Part shown: piece by piece, positions 1 through 5,698 of the stretch | How the letters are laid out: every line of letters starts with the position of its first letter | Numbering within the stretch: position 1 is the first letter of the stretch | Origin: JALZAA01 sp035316005 | Lineage (GTDB): Bacteria; Actinomycetota; Acidimicrobiia; IMCC26256; JACDBD01 | NCBI GenBank assembly: GCA_035316005.1 | Contig: DATFXK010000082.1 | Location: 1 to 9,142, forward strand | Direction of reading: 5' to 3' | Length of the DNA: 9,142 nucleotides | The notes under the pieces: model-generated | Told to the model about the DNA's origin: nothing | Seen by the model: only the letters and a program-made list of their open reading frames with translations | The model's database searches: none | Made by a program: the position numbers and the translations under genes

Positions 1-1487
1 GCCGGGTCGATCACGTCGTCGAGCTGGGCGTGGCCGGCCGCGATGTACGGGTCGATGTTCTGTCGGATCTCCTCGGCCAGCTCGAGCCGCTTCTGGGTCC
101 GCTCCTCCTCGGGGACGGCCTCGATCGTCTTGCGGTGGATGATGTTGACGACACCGTCCGGTCCCATCACCGCGATCTCCGCTGTCGGCCACGCCACGAT
201 GAAGTCGGCCTCGTACGCGGTGCCGTTCATCACGAAGTACCCGGCGCCGTAGCTCTTGCGCATGACGACGCTGATCTTCGGCACCGTCGCCTCCGACACG
301 GCGAACAGCATCTTCGCGCCGTGGCGGATGATCCCCTGCTTCTCGACGGCGGAGCCGACGATGAAGCCCGGCACGTCGTGCAGGAACACGAGCGGGATCC
401 CGAAGGCGTCACACATCCAGACGAAGCGCGCCACCTTGTCGGCCGCGTTCACGTCGAGCGCGCCGCCCAGCACCATCGGCTGGCTGCCGACGACCCCGAC
501 CGGATGGCCCCCGACGCGCGCCAGCCCCGTCACCACGTTCTTCGCCCACTCGGGCTTGATCCACAGCACGTCGCCGTCGTCGACGACGGCGGTGGCGACC
601 TTGCGCATGTCGTACGCCCGCCGGGGCGCGGTCGGCACGATGTCGTAGAGCTCCTCGACCCGCCGGTCGACCGGATCCCTCGCCTCGAGCACCGGCGGCG
701 GCTCCTGGTTGTGCGACGGGAAGAAGGACAGGTACCTGCGGACGACCTCGAGGCACTCCTTGTCGTCGGCGACCTCGAGGTCGGCGACGCCCGAGACCTT
801 GGTGTGGACCTCGGAGCCGCCCATCTCCTCCTCGCTGACGTCCTCCCCCACCGCCGCCTTCACGAGGTGGCGTCCGCCGAGCGCCATGGACGACGTGCCC
901 TTCACCATCGGCACGAAGTCCGCCAGGGCCGGGATGTAGGCGGTGCCCGCCGCGCAATGGCCGAGCATCGCCGCCACCATCGGCACCACGCCGCTCATGG
1001 CCACCTGCTCGCGGAACAGCGCGCCCGCCCCCGCGAACGTCGAGCCGCTGGTCGACTGGATGCGCGCGCCGGCGGAGTCGAGCAGCCACACGAACGGGAT
1101 GCGCTGCCGGATCGACAGCTCGCGCAGGCGCGCCATCTTGTGCTCACCCACCTGGCCCATCGATCCCGCCATCACCGTGAAGTCGTAGGCGCCGATGGCG
1201 ACCGGGCGGCCGTCGATCTCGCCGACGCCCGTGACGACACCGTCGGCGGCGAGGAACCGGTCGCCGAGGCCGGCGGCGTCCATGTGGTCGGCGAGCATCC
1301 CGTACTCGACCCAGGTGCCCGGGTCGACGAGGAGGTCGAGGCGTTCGCGAACGGTCAGCTTGCCCAGCGAGTGCTGCCGCTCGACGCGCTCCGGCCCGCC
1401 CATCTCGAGGGCGCGATCGCGACGAGTCTTCAGGTCGCCGACGAGCGGGCCCCAGTCGTGGACGTCACCGCCCCCTGTGGTGGTCAC
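1..1487 (-). CDS. Acyl-CoA carboxylase carboxyltransferase (beta) subunit, 3'-truncated by window edge
   Basis: This subunit transfers a carboxyl group from biotin-carboxyl carrier protein to an acyl-CoA, such as propionyl-CoA, to give a 2-carboxyacyl-CoA. It works in the cytoplasm with a biotin-carrying alpha subunit that is not in this window. I translated the minus strand from GTG at 1487 and get 495 complete codons with no stop, ending in DVIDPA at the edge; the family usually runs 510-540 residues, so only a short tail is missing. Both crotonase-like carboxyltransferase domains are visible. The N-domain has DSAGARIQ (137-144) and the oxyanion-hole loop GHCAAGTAY (176-184). The C-domain has DVPGF (371-375), EATVPKI (399-405), KSYGAGYFVM (411-420) and AWPTAEIAVMG (432-442). 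GTG is the only start codon between the upstream in-frame TGA (1502-1500) and this point, and a G-rich GAGGGGGTGA stretch precedes it. The gene lies 12 bp after the hydratase gene, so it is probably co-transcribed. Propionyl-CoA is the likeliest substrate, but acetyl-, methylcrotonyl- or another acyl-CoA cannot be excluded from sequence alone. Confidence 0.93.
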   Translation of the reverse strand, partial: MTTTGGGDVHDWGPLVGDLKTRRDRALEMGGPERVERQHSLGKLTVRERLDLLVDPGTWVEYGMLADHMDAAGLGDRFLAADGVVTGVGEIDGRPVAIGAYDFTVMAGSMGQVGEHKMARLRELSIRQRIPFVWLLDSAGARIQSTSGSTFAGAGALFREQVAMSGVVPMVAAMLGHCAAGTAYIPALADFVPMVKGTSSMALGGRHLVKAAVGEDVSEEEMGGSEVHTKVSGVADLEVADDKECLEVVRRYLSFFPSHNQEPPPVLEARDPVDRRVEELYDIVPTAPRRAYDMRKVATAVVDDGDVLWIKPEWAKNVVTGLARVGGHPVGVVGSQPMVLGGALDVNAADKVARFVWMCDAFGIPLVFLHDVPGFIVGSAVEKQGIIRHGAKMLFAVSEATVPKISVVMRKSYGAGYFVMNGTAYEADFIVAWPTAEIAVMGPDGVVNIIHRKTIEAVPEEERTQKRLELAEEIRQNIDPYIAAGHAQLDDVIDP

Positions 1488-1499
1488 GGCGTCACCCCC

Positions 1500-2282
1500 T
1501 CATCGCCCCTTCCAATTCGGCTCGCGCTTCTCGGCGAACGCGGCGACGCCCTCGGCGGTGTCCTCGGAGGCGGTCGTGATCGTGAGCATGGCCTGGAGGT
1601 ACGCGAGCGCGTCGTCGGGGTTCATGTCGAGAACGTGGTAGAAGCTCTGCCGGCCCCAGCGCAGGATCAGCGGCGACTTCGCCGCCAGCGTCGCCGCCAG
1701 CTCGTCCACCGCGGCGTCGAGCTCGGCGACGGGCACGACGCGGGTGACGAACCCGATGCGCTCGGCTTCGGCGGCGTCGACGCGCCGGCCCGTCATCATC
1801 AGCTCGAGTACCCGCTTCGGCGGCATCGACCGAAGCAGGGGCACGGTGATCATGTAGGGCCACAGCCCGACGTTGACCTCCGGCGTGCCGAACTGGGCGT
1901 CGTCGGACGCCACCACGAAGTCGCACGCCAGCGCGAGGCCGAACCCACCGGCGAGGGCATAGCCACGGACGCGGGCGATCGTCGGCTTCCCGAGGCTCCA
2001 GAGGTCGCGGAACAGATCGGCGAGCACACCGCGGCCCTCGTGGACGGCGGCGGCGTCCTCGGTCCCGGCGATCCCGCCGCCACCGAGGTCGGCGCCGGCA
2101 CAGAACGCCTTCTCGCCCGCGCCCGTGAGGACGAGCACGCGCACGGCGTCGTCCTCCTTGGCCCGAGCGGCGGCGTGGCGGAGGCCCTCCATCACGCCGA
2201 AGGACATCGAGTTGCGTCGCTCCGGTCGATCGATCGTCGCACGCGCGACGGCCCCGTCGACCTCGTAACGCACATCGGCCAT
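1500..2282 (-). CDS. Enoyl-CoA hydratase/isomerase (crotonase) family protein
   Basis: This is a 260-residue crotonase-fold protein, expected to act on an acyl-CoA in the cytoplasm, usually as a trimer or hexamer. Family signatures are clear: ERRNSMS (21-27), the oxyanion-hole segment CAGADL (61-66), the signature RGYALAGGFGLALACDFVVAS (106-126), AQFGTPEVNVGLWP (129-142) and the C-terminal TGRRVDAAEAERIGFVTRVVP (164-184). Of the two catalytic glutamates of classical hydratases (rat Glu144 and Glu164), the second appears as Glu135, but the first position holds Gly115. True hydratase activity is therefore uncertain; an isomerase, decarboxylase or other crotonase reaction is possible. An in-frame start exists at 2414, but the ATG at 2282 begins the conserved fold and has a -10 box 6 nt upstream, so the longer frame is rejected. 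It is the first gene of a probable two-gene operon with the carboxyltransferase subunit, which points to branched-chain or odd-chain acyl-CoA catabolism. Confidence 0.9.
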   Translation of the reverse strand: MADVRYEVDGAVARATIDRPERRNSMSFGVMEGLRHAAARAKEDDAVRVLVLTGAGEKAFCAGADLGGGGIAGTEDAAAVHEGRGVLADLFRDLWSLGKPTIARVRGYALAGGFGLALACDFVVASDDAQFGTPEVNVGLWPYMITVPLLRSMPPKRVLELMMTGRRVDAAEAERIGFVTRVVPVAELDAAVDELAATLAAKSPLILRWGRQSFYHVLDMNPDDALAYLQAMLTITTASEDTAEGVAAFAEKREPNWKGR

Positions 2283-2288
2283 GTGGAG

Positions 2289-2294
2289 ATCGTA
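2289..2294 (-). promoter_or_regulatory. Probable -10 box of leaderless promoter for the crotonase gene
   Basis: The minus strand reads TACGAT, matching the actinobacterial TANNNT -10 pattern, followed by only 6 nt (CTCCAC) before the ATG. That would put the transcription start at or next to the start codon, and there is no Shine-Dalgarno sequence. I see no clear TTGAC-like -35 element. Confidence 0.55.
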
Positions 2295-2322
2295 GAGACC
2301 CGGGCCGGGGAACCGCCCGTTG

Positions 2323-2328
2323 TACGGT
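2323..2328 (+). promoter_or_regulatory. Probable -10 box of leaderless promoter for the DUF5317-like gene
   Basis: TACGGT matches TANNNT and ends 8 nt before the GTG at 2337. No purine-rich ribosome binding site fits the start. The hexamer is divergent from the crotonase -10 box, with 28 bp between them, so the two promoters share a 54-bp intergenic region. No obvious -35 element. Confidence 0.55.
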
Positions 2329-2336
2329 GGCGGGGC

Positions 2337-3119
2337 GTGGTGACCCTTGCCATTGTCACCGGCGTCGCCCTGCTCGTCGTCGTCGTCACCCGGGGCAGCT
2401 TCCGCCAGCTGCACCGGCTACCCATCCAATCGGTCTGGATGGTCGTCGTCGCGCTCGCCATCCAGATCGTGCTCGCGTTCGTCGACATTCCCGCCGACCG
2501 CCTCGACGACCTCGGCTTCGCTCTCGTCATGGCGTCGTACGCGTTCCTGCTCGCGTTCTGTTTCGTGAACCTGAGGGTGTCGATGATGTGGGTCATCGCG
2601 CTGGGCATCGCCCTGAACGCTCTCGTCATCGGGCTCAACCGCGGCATGCCGACCGCCCCCAACGAGGTGACGACCCGATCCGGCCGGACCGTCGAGGAGC
2701 CCATCGAACGGACGGCCAAGCACCGCCCGGAGAGCGGCGACGACGTGCTCCAGTTCCTCGGTGACCGGCTGCGGGTACCCGAGCCGGTGGACGAACTCGT
2801 CTCCATCGGTGACCTCGTGATCGGGGTCGGCATCGTCCTGGTCTGCTACCGAGGCAGCCGCGTTCGCCGGCGCCCCCGGACCCGGGCGGAGCGCATGGCC
2901 CGCATCGCGGAGCGGTTGCGCGCGCGCGAGCGCGAGCAGATGCCGGCGCCGGCGCAGACGTTCACGACTCCGACGGTGGCGACCGAGCACGCGTTGAAGC
3001 ACGACTCCGAGGACGACACGCTCGGCGTCGAGATCGACGAGGTGTACGCCCGGCTGGCTGCCGACGAGCATGCCGACGCGGGCGCGAAGCCGGACGAGGA
3101 CGAGCGCCGGGAGGTCTGA
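2337..3119 (+). CDS. DUF5317-like integral membrane protein with charged C-terminal tail
   Basis: This is a membrane protein of unknown biochemical function, 260 residues. About five hydrophobic segments can be seen, at roughly residues 1-18, 32-50, 60-78, 82-100 and 155-171. The motifs NRGMP (101-105), FLGD (140-143) and SIGD (157-160 region, before the last helix) are what I associate with the DUF5317 family of actinobacteria and firmicutes; this is recognition from memory, not a search. After the last helix comes a very basic stretch (about 172-200, many Arg) and then an acidic tail (about 222-260), which should be soluble. The start is GTG at 2337 or the adjacent GTG at 2340. The frame is open far upstream (to position 30), but that part is antisense to the two minus-strand genes and encodes nothing recognisable, and the -10 box at 2323-2328 supports the short form. 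It is divergent from the crotonase gene and 42 bp upstream of the glycosyltransferase gene. Confidence 0.75.
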   Translation: MVTLAIVTGVALLVVVVTRGSFRQLHRLPIQSVWMVVVALAIQIVLAFVDIPADRLDDLGFALVMASYAFLLAFCFVNLRVSMMWVIALGIALNALVIGLNRGMPTAPNEVTTRSGRTVEEPIERTAKHRPESGDDVLQFLGDRLRVPEPVDELVSIGDLVIGVGIVLVCYRGSRVRRRPRTRAERMARIAERLRAREREQMPAPAQTFTTPTVATEHALKHDSEDDTLGVEIDEVYARLAADEHADAGAKPDEDERREV

Positions 3120-3148
3120 GCGGCGCCGGATGCGGCCGGGGCGACCGG

Positions 3149-3154
3149 TATCGT
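3149..3154 (+). promoter_or_regulatory. Probable -10 box of leaderless promoter for the GT-B glycosyltransferase
   Basis: TATCGT matches TANNNT and ends 7 nt before the ATG at 3162 (spacer CCGGGCG). There is no ribosome binding site in the spacer and no clear -35 element. This suggests the glycosyltransferase can be transcribed independently of the membrane-protein gene just upstream. Confidence 0.5.
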
Positions 3155-3161
3155 CCGGGCG

Positions 3162-4241
3162 ATGACGCCTACGGCGGCGCTGCTCGCGTACCGGCTCGGC
3201 GGCACCGACGGCGTGTCGGTCGAGGCGGCGAAATGGGAATGGGCCCTGGGCGTCCTCGGGTTCTCGACGCGCCGGATCGCCGGCGAGATCTGCGGTCCGC
3301 CCCGGCGCGACGACGCCATCCTGCCCGGCTTCGCGATCGACGCGCCGGAGGGCGGTGCGGACGCCCACCAGCTGTCGGCGGCGCTGGACGGTGCCGACAT
3401 CGTCGTCGTCGAGAACCTCTGCTCGCTGCCGCTCAATGCGTCCGCCTCGTTCGCCGCGCCCGACGCGCTCGCCCGCTACCGGGGCCGCGTTGTCTTCCAT
3501 CACCACGACCTGCCGTGGCAACGCGCCCACCTCGCCGGCATTCGGGGCTTGCCACCCGGCCTCCCGGGCGCGCTCCACATCGTCCTCAACGACCGCTCTC
3601 GCACCGAGCTGGCGGCGCGGGGCATCTCCGCCCGCACGATCCGCAACACGTTCGACTTCGACACGCCCCCGGGCGAGCGACGGCGCACGCGCGTCGAGCT
3701 CGGCGTTCTCCACGACGACGTCCTCGTGCTGCAACCCACCCGCGCGATCGCCCGCAAGAACGTCCCCGGCGGCGTGCGCTTCGCCGAGGAGCTCGCCCCG
3801 CTCCTCTCCCACCGACGCGTCGTGTACTGGCTCACGGGCCCGGCCGAGGACGAGTACGGCCCGGAGCTGGCTCGCCTGATGGCGGCGACGACGCTCCCGG
3901 TCGTGGTCGGGCGGGCGGCGTCCGCCGCCGACGCGTACGCGGCCGCCGACGTCGTCGTCTTCCCGTCGACGTGGGAGGGCTTCGGCAACCCGGTGGTCGA
4001 GTCGGTGATCGCCCGGCGGCCGCTCGCGGCGCGGCGCTACCCGATGCTGGAGGAGATCCTGGCCTCGGGCCTGCGCCTGTTCGACGTGGACCGCCCGGCG
4101 GAGGTGGCCGCCTTCCTCGCTGCCCCGGACCGGGCGATGCTCGAACGGAACATCGACCTCGCCCGCCGCCAGTTCTCCCTCGCCGACCTCCCGGGCCGGC
4201 TCGACGCCGCCTTCGCCGGCCACGGGTGGACACAGTGGTGA
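3162..4241 (+). CDS. GT-B fold glycosyltransferase (GT4-like)
   Basis: This predicted retaining glycosyltransferase moves a sugar from a nucleotide-sugar donor to an unknown acceptor; it has 359 residues and no signal peptide or membrane helix, so it is cytosolic or membrane-peripheral. The N-terminal acceptor domain opens with LAYRLGGTDGVSVE (8-21), whose glycine-rich loop is typical of GT-B enzymes. A His cluster and DLPW follow at 113-119. The C-terminal donor domain begins near LQPTRAIARKN (190-200), where Arg194 and Lys199 fit the donor-phosphate-binding pair of the family. Its key motif is EGFGNPVVE (272-280), the EX7E signature of GT4 enzymes. The upstream half is divergent, so donor and acceptor cannot be named. 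The start is the ATG 7 nt after a TATCGT -10 box. Its stop codon overlaps the start of the small membrane protein by 4 bp, so the two are probably translated together. Confidence 0.85.
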   Translation: MTPTAALLAYRLGGTDGVSVEAAKWEWALGVLGFSTRRIAGEICGPPRRDDAILPGFAIDAPEGGADAHQLSAALDGADIVVVENLCSLPLNASASFAAPDALARYRGRVVFHHHDLPWQRAHLAGIRGLPPGLPGALHIVLNDRSRTELAARGISARTIRNTFDFDTPPGERRRTRVELGVLHDDVLVLQPTRAIARKNVPGGVRFAEELAPLLSHRRVVYWLTGPAEDEYGPELARLMAATTLPVVVGRAASAADAYAAADVVVFPSTWEGFGNPVVESVIARRPLAARRYPMLEEILASGLRLFDVDRPAEVAAFLAAPDRAMLERNIDLARRQFSLADLPGRLDAAFAGHGWTQW

Positions 4242-4507
4242 AGGAGCCCGACCCCGTCCTCGCCCGCCGGGCCCGGATCGCGCGGGTGGCACGCGTCGGG
4301 AAGCGGACCGGGTACGCGGCACTCGTGGTGGCGGTCGCGAGCTTCGTCGTCGCCGCCGCCACGGACTTCCCCGCCCTCGCCGTCGACCTCTCCGTCGCCG
4401 CGCTGGTCGTGGCCATCGTCGTGCTCCCCGTCCCGATCGTCCTCGGGTACGGCATCCGCGCCGCCGAGCGCGAGGAGCGGGAGGAGCGCCAGCGGCGGTA
4501 CGGTTGA
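4238..4507 (+). CDS. Small two-helix membrane protein of unknown function
   Basis: I do not recognise this 89-residue protein. It has a short basic N-terminus (LARRARIARVARVGKR), a first hydrophobic segment at about residues 25-46 (YAALVVAVASFVVAAATDF), a second at about 52-75 (VAALVVAIVVLPVPIVLGY), and a charged tail rich in Glu and Arg. Charge distribution suggests both ends face the cytoplasm. Three in-frame GTG codons (4226, 4235, 4238) could start it. I chose 4238 because GTG there overlaps the glycosyltransferase TGA as GTGA, the classic coupled stop-start. The coupling suggests work alongside the glycosyltransferase, for example as a membrane anchor or partner, but that is inference only. 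Its last codons hold the TACGGT hexamer of the dehydrogenase promoter. Confidence 0.65.
   Translation: MKEPDPVLARRARIARVARVGKRTGYAALVVAVASFVVAAATDFPALAVDLSVAALVVAIVVLPVPIVLGYGIRAAEREEREERQRRYG
4499..4504 (+). promoter_or_regulatory. Candidate -10 box for the alcohol dehydrogenase gene
   Basis: TACGGT matches TANNNT and is identical to the hexamer before the DUF5317-like gene. It sits in the last codons of the upstream small gene. A start about 7 nt downstream would fall near 4511-4512, the exact centre of the adjacent palindrome, and leave a leader of roughly 32 nt before the ATG at 4544. No T occurs between 4517 and the start codon, so no other -10 fits downstream. Confidence 0.45.
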
Positions 4508-4519
4508 CCGGCCGGTCAA
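4504..4519 (+). promoter_or_regulatory. Perfect 16-bp palindrome, probable operator of the alcohol dehydrogenase gene
   Basis: TTGACCGGCCGGTCAA is identical to its own reverse complement, with no loop, which favours a dimeric protein-binding site over an RNA hairpin. It overlaps the stop codon of the small gene and begins on the last base of the candidate -10 box, so a bound protein would cover the predicted transcription start. Size and symmetry suit a TetR-family repressor, but the half-site differs from that of the operator before the tetR gene in this window, so a different regulator is likely. Confidence 0.6.
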
Positions 4520-4531
4520 GAGAACAGGAAC

Positions 4532-4538
4532 GGGGGAA
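4532..4538 (+). promoter_or_regulatory. Ribosome binding site of the alcohol dehydrogenase gene
   Basis: GGGGGAA lies 5 nt before the ATG at 4544, in a purine-rich leader. It is the clearest Shine-Dalgarno-like element at the start of a transcription unit here and contrasts with the genes that have a -10 box directly before the start codon. Confidence 0.5.
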
Positions 4539-4543
4539 CCACG

Positions 4544-5698
4544 ATGCCCAGAGCCGCGGTCTGCAACGCGATCGACACGCCCCTCGAAGTCGTCGACCTG
4601 GAGCTCCAGGCGCCGAAGGCGAACGAGGTCAAGGTGCGGTTGGGCGCCTCCGGCGTGTGCCACTCCGATCTCTCCGTCCGCAACGGCACGCTCCTCGCGC
4701 CGCTGCCGGCCGTGCTCGGGCACGAAGGCGCGGGCGTGATCGAGGAGGTCGGCGAGGGCGTCCAGCACCTTCAGCCCGGTGACCACGTCGTGATCTCGTG
4801 GATCCCGCAGTGCAAGGACTGCTACTTCTGCGAGATCGGGCAGGGCCACCTCTGCGACGTCGGCCTTCCGACGATCGCCACCGGCTCCCTGCTCGACGGC
4901 ACGCCCCGGTTCGTGCGCGACGGCCAGCCGATGTTGCAGATGTCGGCCAGCGGCACGTTCACCGAGCACACCGTCGTCCCGGCGATGAGCGCGGTGAAGA
5001 TCGACAAGGACATCCCGTTGACGGCGGCGGCCCTGATCGGGTGCGGCGTGCTGACGGGGTTCGGCGCCGCGCACAACACCGCCGACATCCGCCAGGGCGA
5101 CACCGTCGCCGTCGTCGGCTGCGGTGGCGTGGGCCTGAACGTGATCCAGGGCGCGAAGTACTCCGGTGCCGAGCGCATCATCGCCATCGACATGGTGGAC
5201 GGGAAGCTGCAGACGGCCCAGAAGTTCGGCGCGACCGACCTCGTCAACGCCAAGGAAGACGACAGCATCGCCAAGGTCATGGAGCTCACCGACCAGCGCG
5301 GCGCCGACGTCGCGTTCGAGGTCATCGGGCTCCAGGCGACGATCGACCAGACGTTCACCATGACGCGCCGAGGCGGTCAGACGGTGCTGGTCGGTGTGCC
5401 GGCGATGGACGTGATGATGACGATCCCCGTCGGGCTCGGGCTGATCTTCTCCGAGAAGCAGATCCGCGGCTGCCTGTATGGGTCGTCGAACGTGCACCGC
5501 GACATCCCGATGCTCGCCAACCTCTACGCCGAGGGGAAGCTCATGCTCGACGAGCTCGTCTCGCACGAGATCACGCTCGACGAGGTCAACAAGGCAATGG
5601 ACGAAATGGGCTCGGGTGAGGTCACCCGCTCGGTGATCGTGTTCGGTGAGGGCCCGGGTACGCTCCGATCCCATGCGCAACAAGCGGCTCGGCAGTAG
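4544..5698 (+). CDS. Zinc-dependent NAD(P)-alcohol dehydrogenase (medium-chain family)
   Basis: This enzyme oxidises an alcohol to an aldehyde or the reverse, using a nicotinamide cofactor; 384 residues, cytosolic. Catalytic zinc ligands are visible as Cys39 (GVCHSDL), His60 with Glu61 (GHEGAG) and Cys167 (IGCGVLTG). The structural zinc lobe is complete: Cys90, Cys93, Cys96 and Cys104 in CKDCYFCEIGQGHLC. The Rossmann motif VGCGGVG (191-197) is followed by Asp216 at the end of the second strand (AIDM), which favours NAD(H) over NADP(H). Overall it resembles the class III and mycobacterial AdhB/AdhD-type group, including mycothiol-dependent formaldehyde and NDMA-dependent dehydrogenases; I cannot say which substrate. 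The conserved fold ends near RSVIVF (362-367); a further 17 residues (GEGPGTLRSHAQQAARQ) run over the promoter and start of the aldo/keto reductase gene, overlapping it by 26 bp. An operator-like palindrome and a good ribosome binding site precede it. Confidence 0.92.
   Translation: MPRAAVCNAIDTPLEVVDLELQAPKANEVKVRLGASGVCHSDLSVRNGTLLAPLPAVLGHEGAGVIEEVGEGVQHLQPGDHVVISWIPQCKDCYFCEIGQGHLCDVGLPTIATGSLLDGTPRFVRDGQPMLQMSASGTFTEHTVVPAMSAVKIDKDIPLTAAALIGCGVLTGFGAAHNTADIRQGDTVAVVGCGGVGLNVIQGAKYSGAERIIAIDMVDGKLQTAQKFGATDLVNAKEDDSIAKVMELTDQRGADVAFEVIGLQATIDQTFTMTRRGGQTVLVGVPAMDVMMTIPVGLGLIFSEKQIRGCLYGSSNVHRDIPMLANLYAEGKLMLDELVSHEITLDEVNKAMDEMGSGEVTRSVIVFGEGPGTLRSHAQQAARQ
5659..5664 (+). promoter_or_regulatory. 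Probable -10 box of leaderless promoter for the aldo/keto reductase, inside the dehydrogenase gene
   Basis: TACGCT matches TANNNT and ends 8 nt before the ATG at 5673 (spacer CCGATCCC), with no ribosome binding site. It lies within the last codons of the dehydrogenase gene, so the reductase may have its own promoter as well as any read-through transcript. No clear -35 element. Confidence 0.5.

Noticed and set aside
409..1089. 226-codon minus-strand open frame in the carboxyltransferase region
   Set aside because: It is on the right strand but in the wrong frame; the true frame gives an unbroken carboxyltransferase, and this one gives an Arg/Gly-rich sequence.
30..2336. Upstream part of a 1029-codon plus-strand open frame running into the DUF5317-like gene
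   Set aside because: It is antisense to the carboxyltransferase and crotonase genes, is low-complexity (rich in Arg, His, Asp), matches no family, and exists because high GC removes stop codons. Only the segment from 2337 is a real gene.
2283..2414. 44-residue N-terminal extension of the crotonase protein
   Set aside because: The extra residues (Asp-, Pro- and His-rich) are not part of the fold, overlap the divergent gene, and would include the promoter; ATG 2282 starts the conserved sequence.
2418..4322. 634-codon minus-strand open frame
   Set aside because: It lies opposite the DUF5317-like, glycosyltransferase and small membrane protein genes, which have clear family motifs. Its product is a low-complexity Arg/Gly/Asp-rich sequence typical of antisense frames in high-GC DNA.
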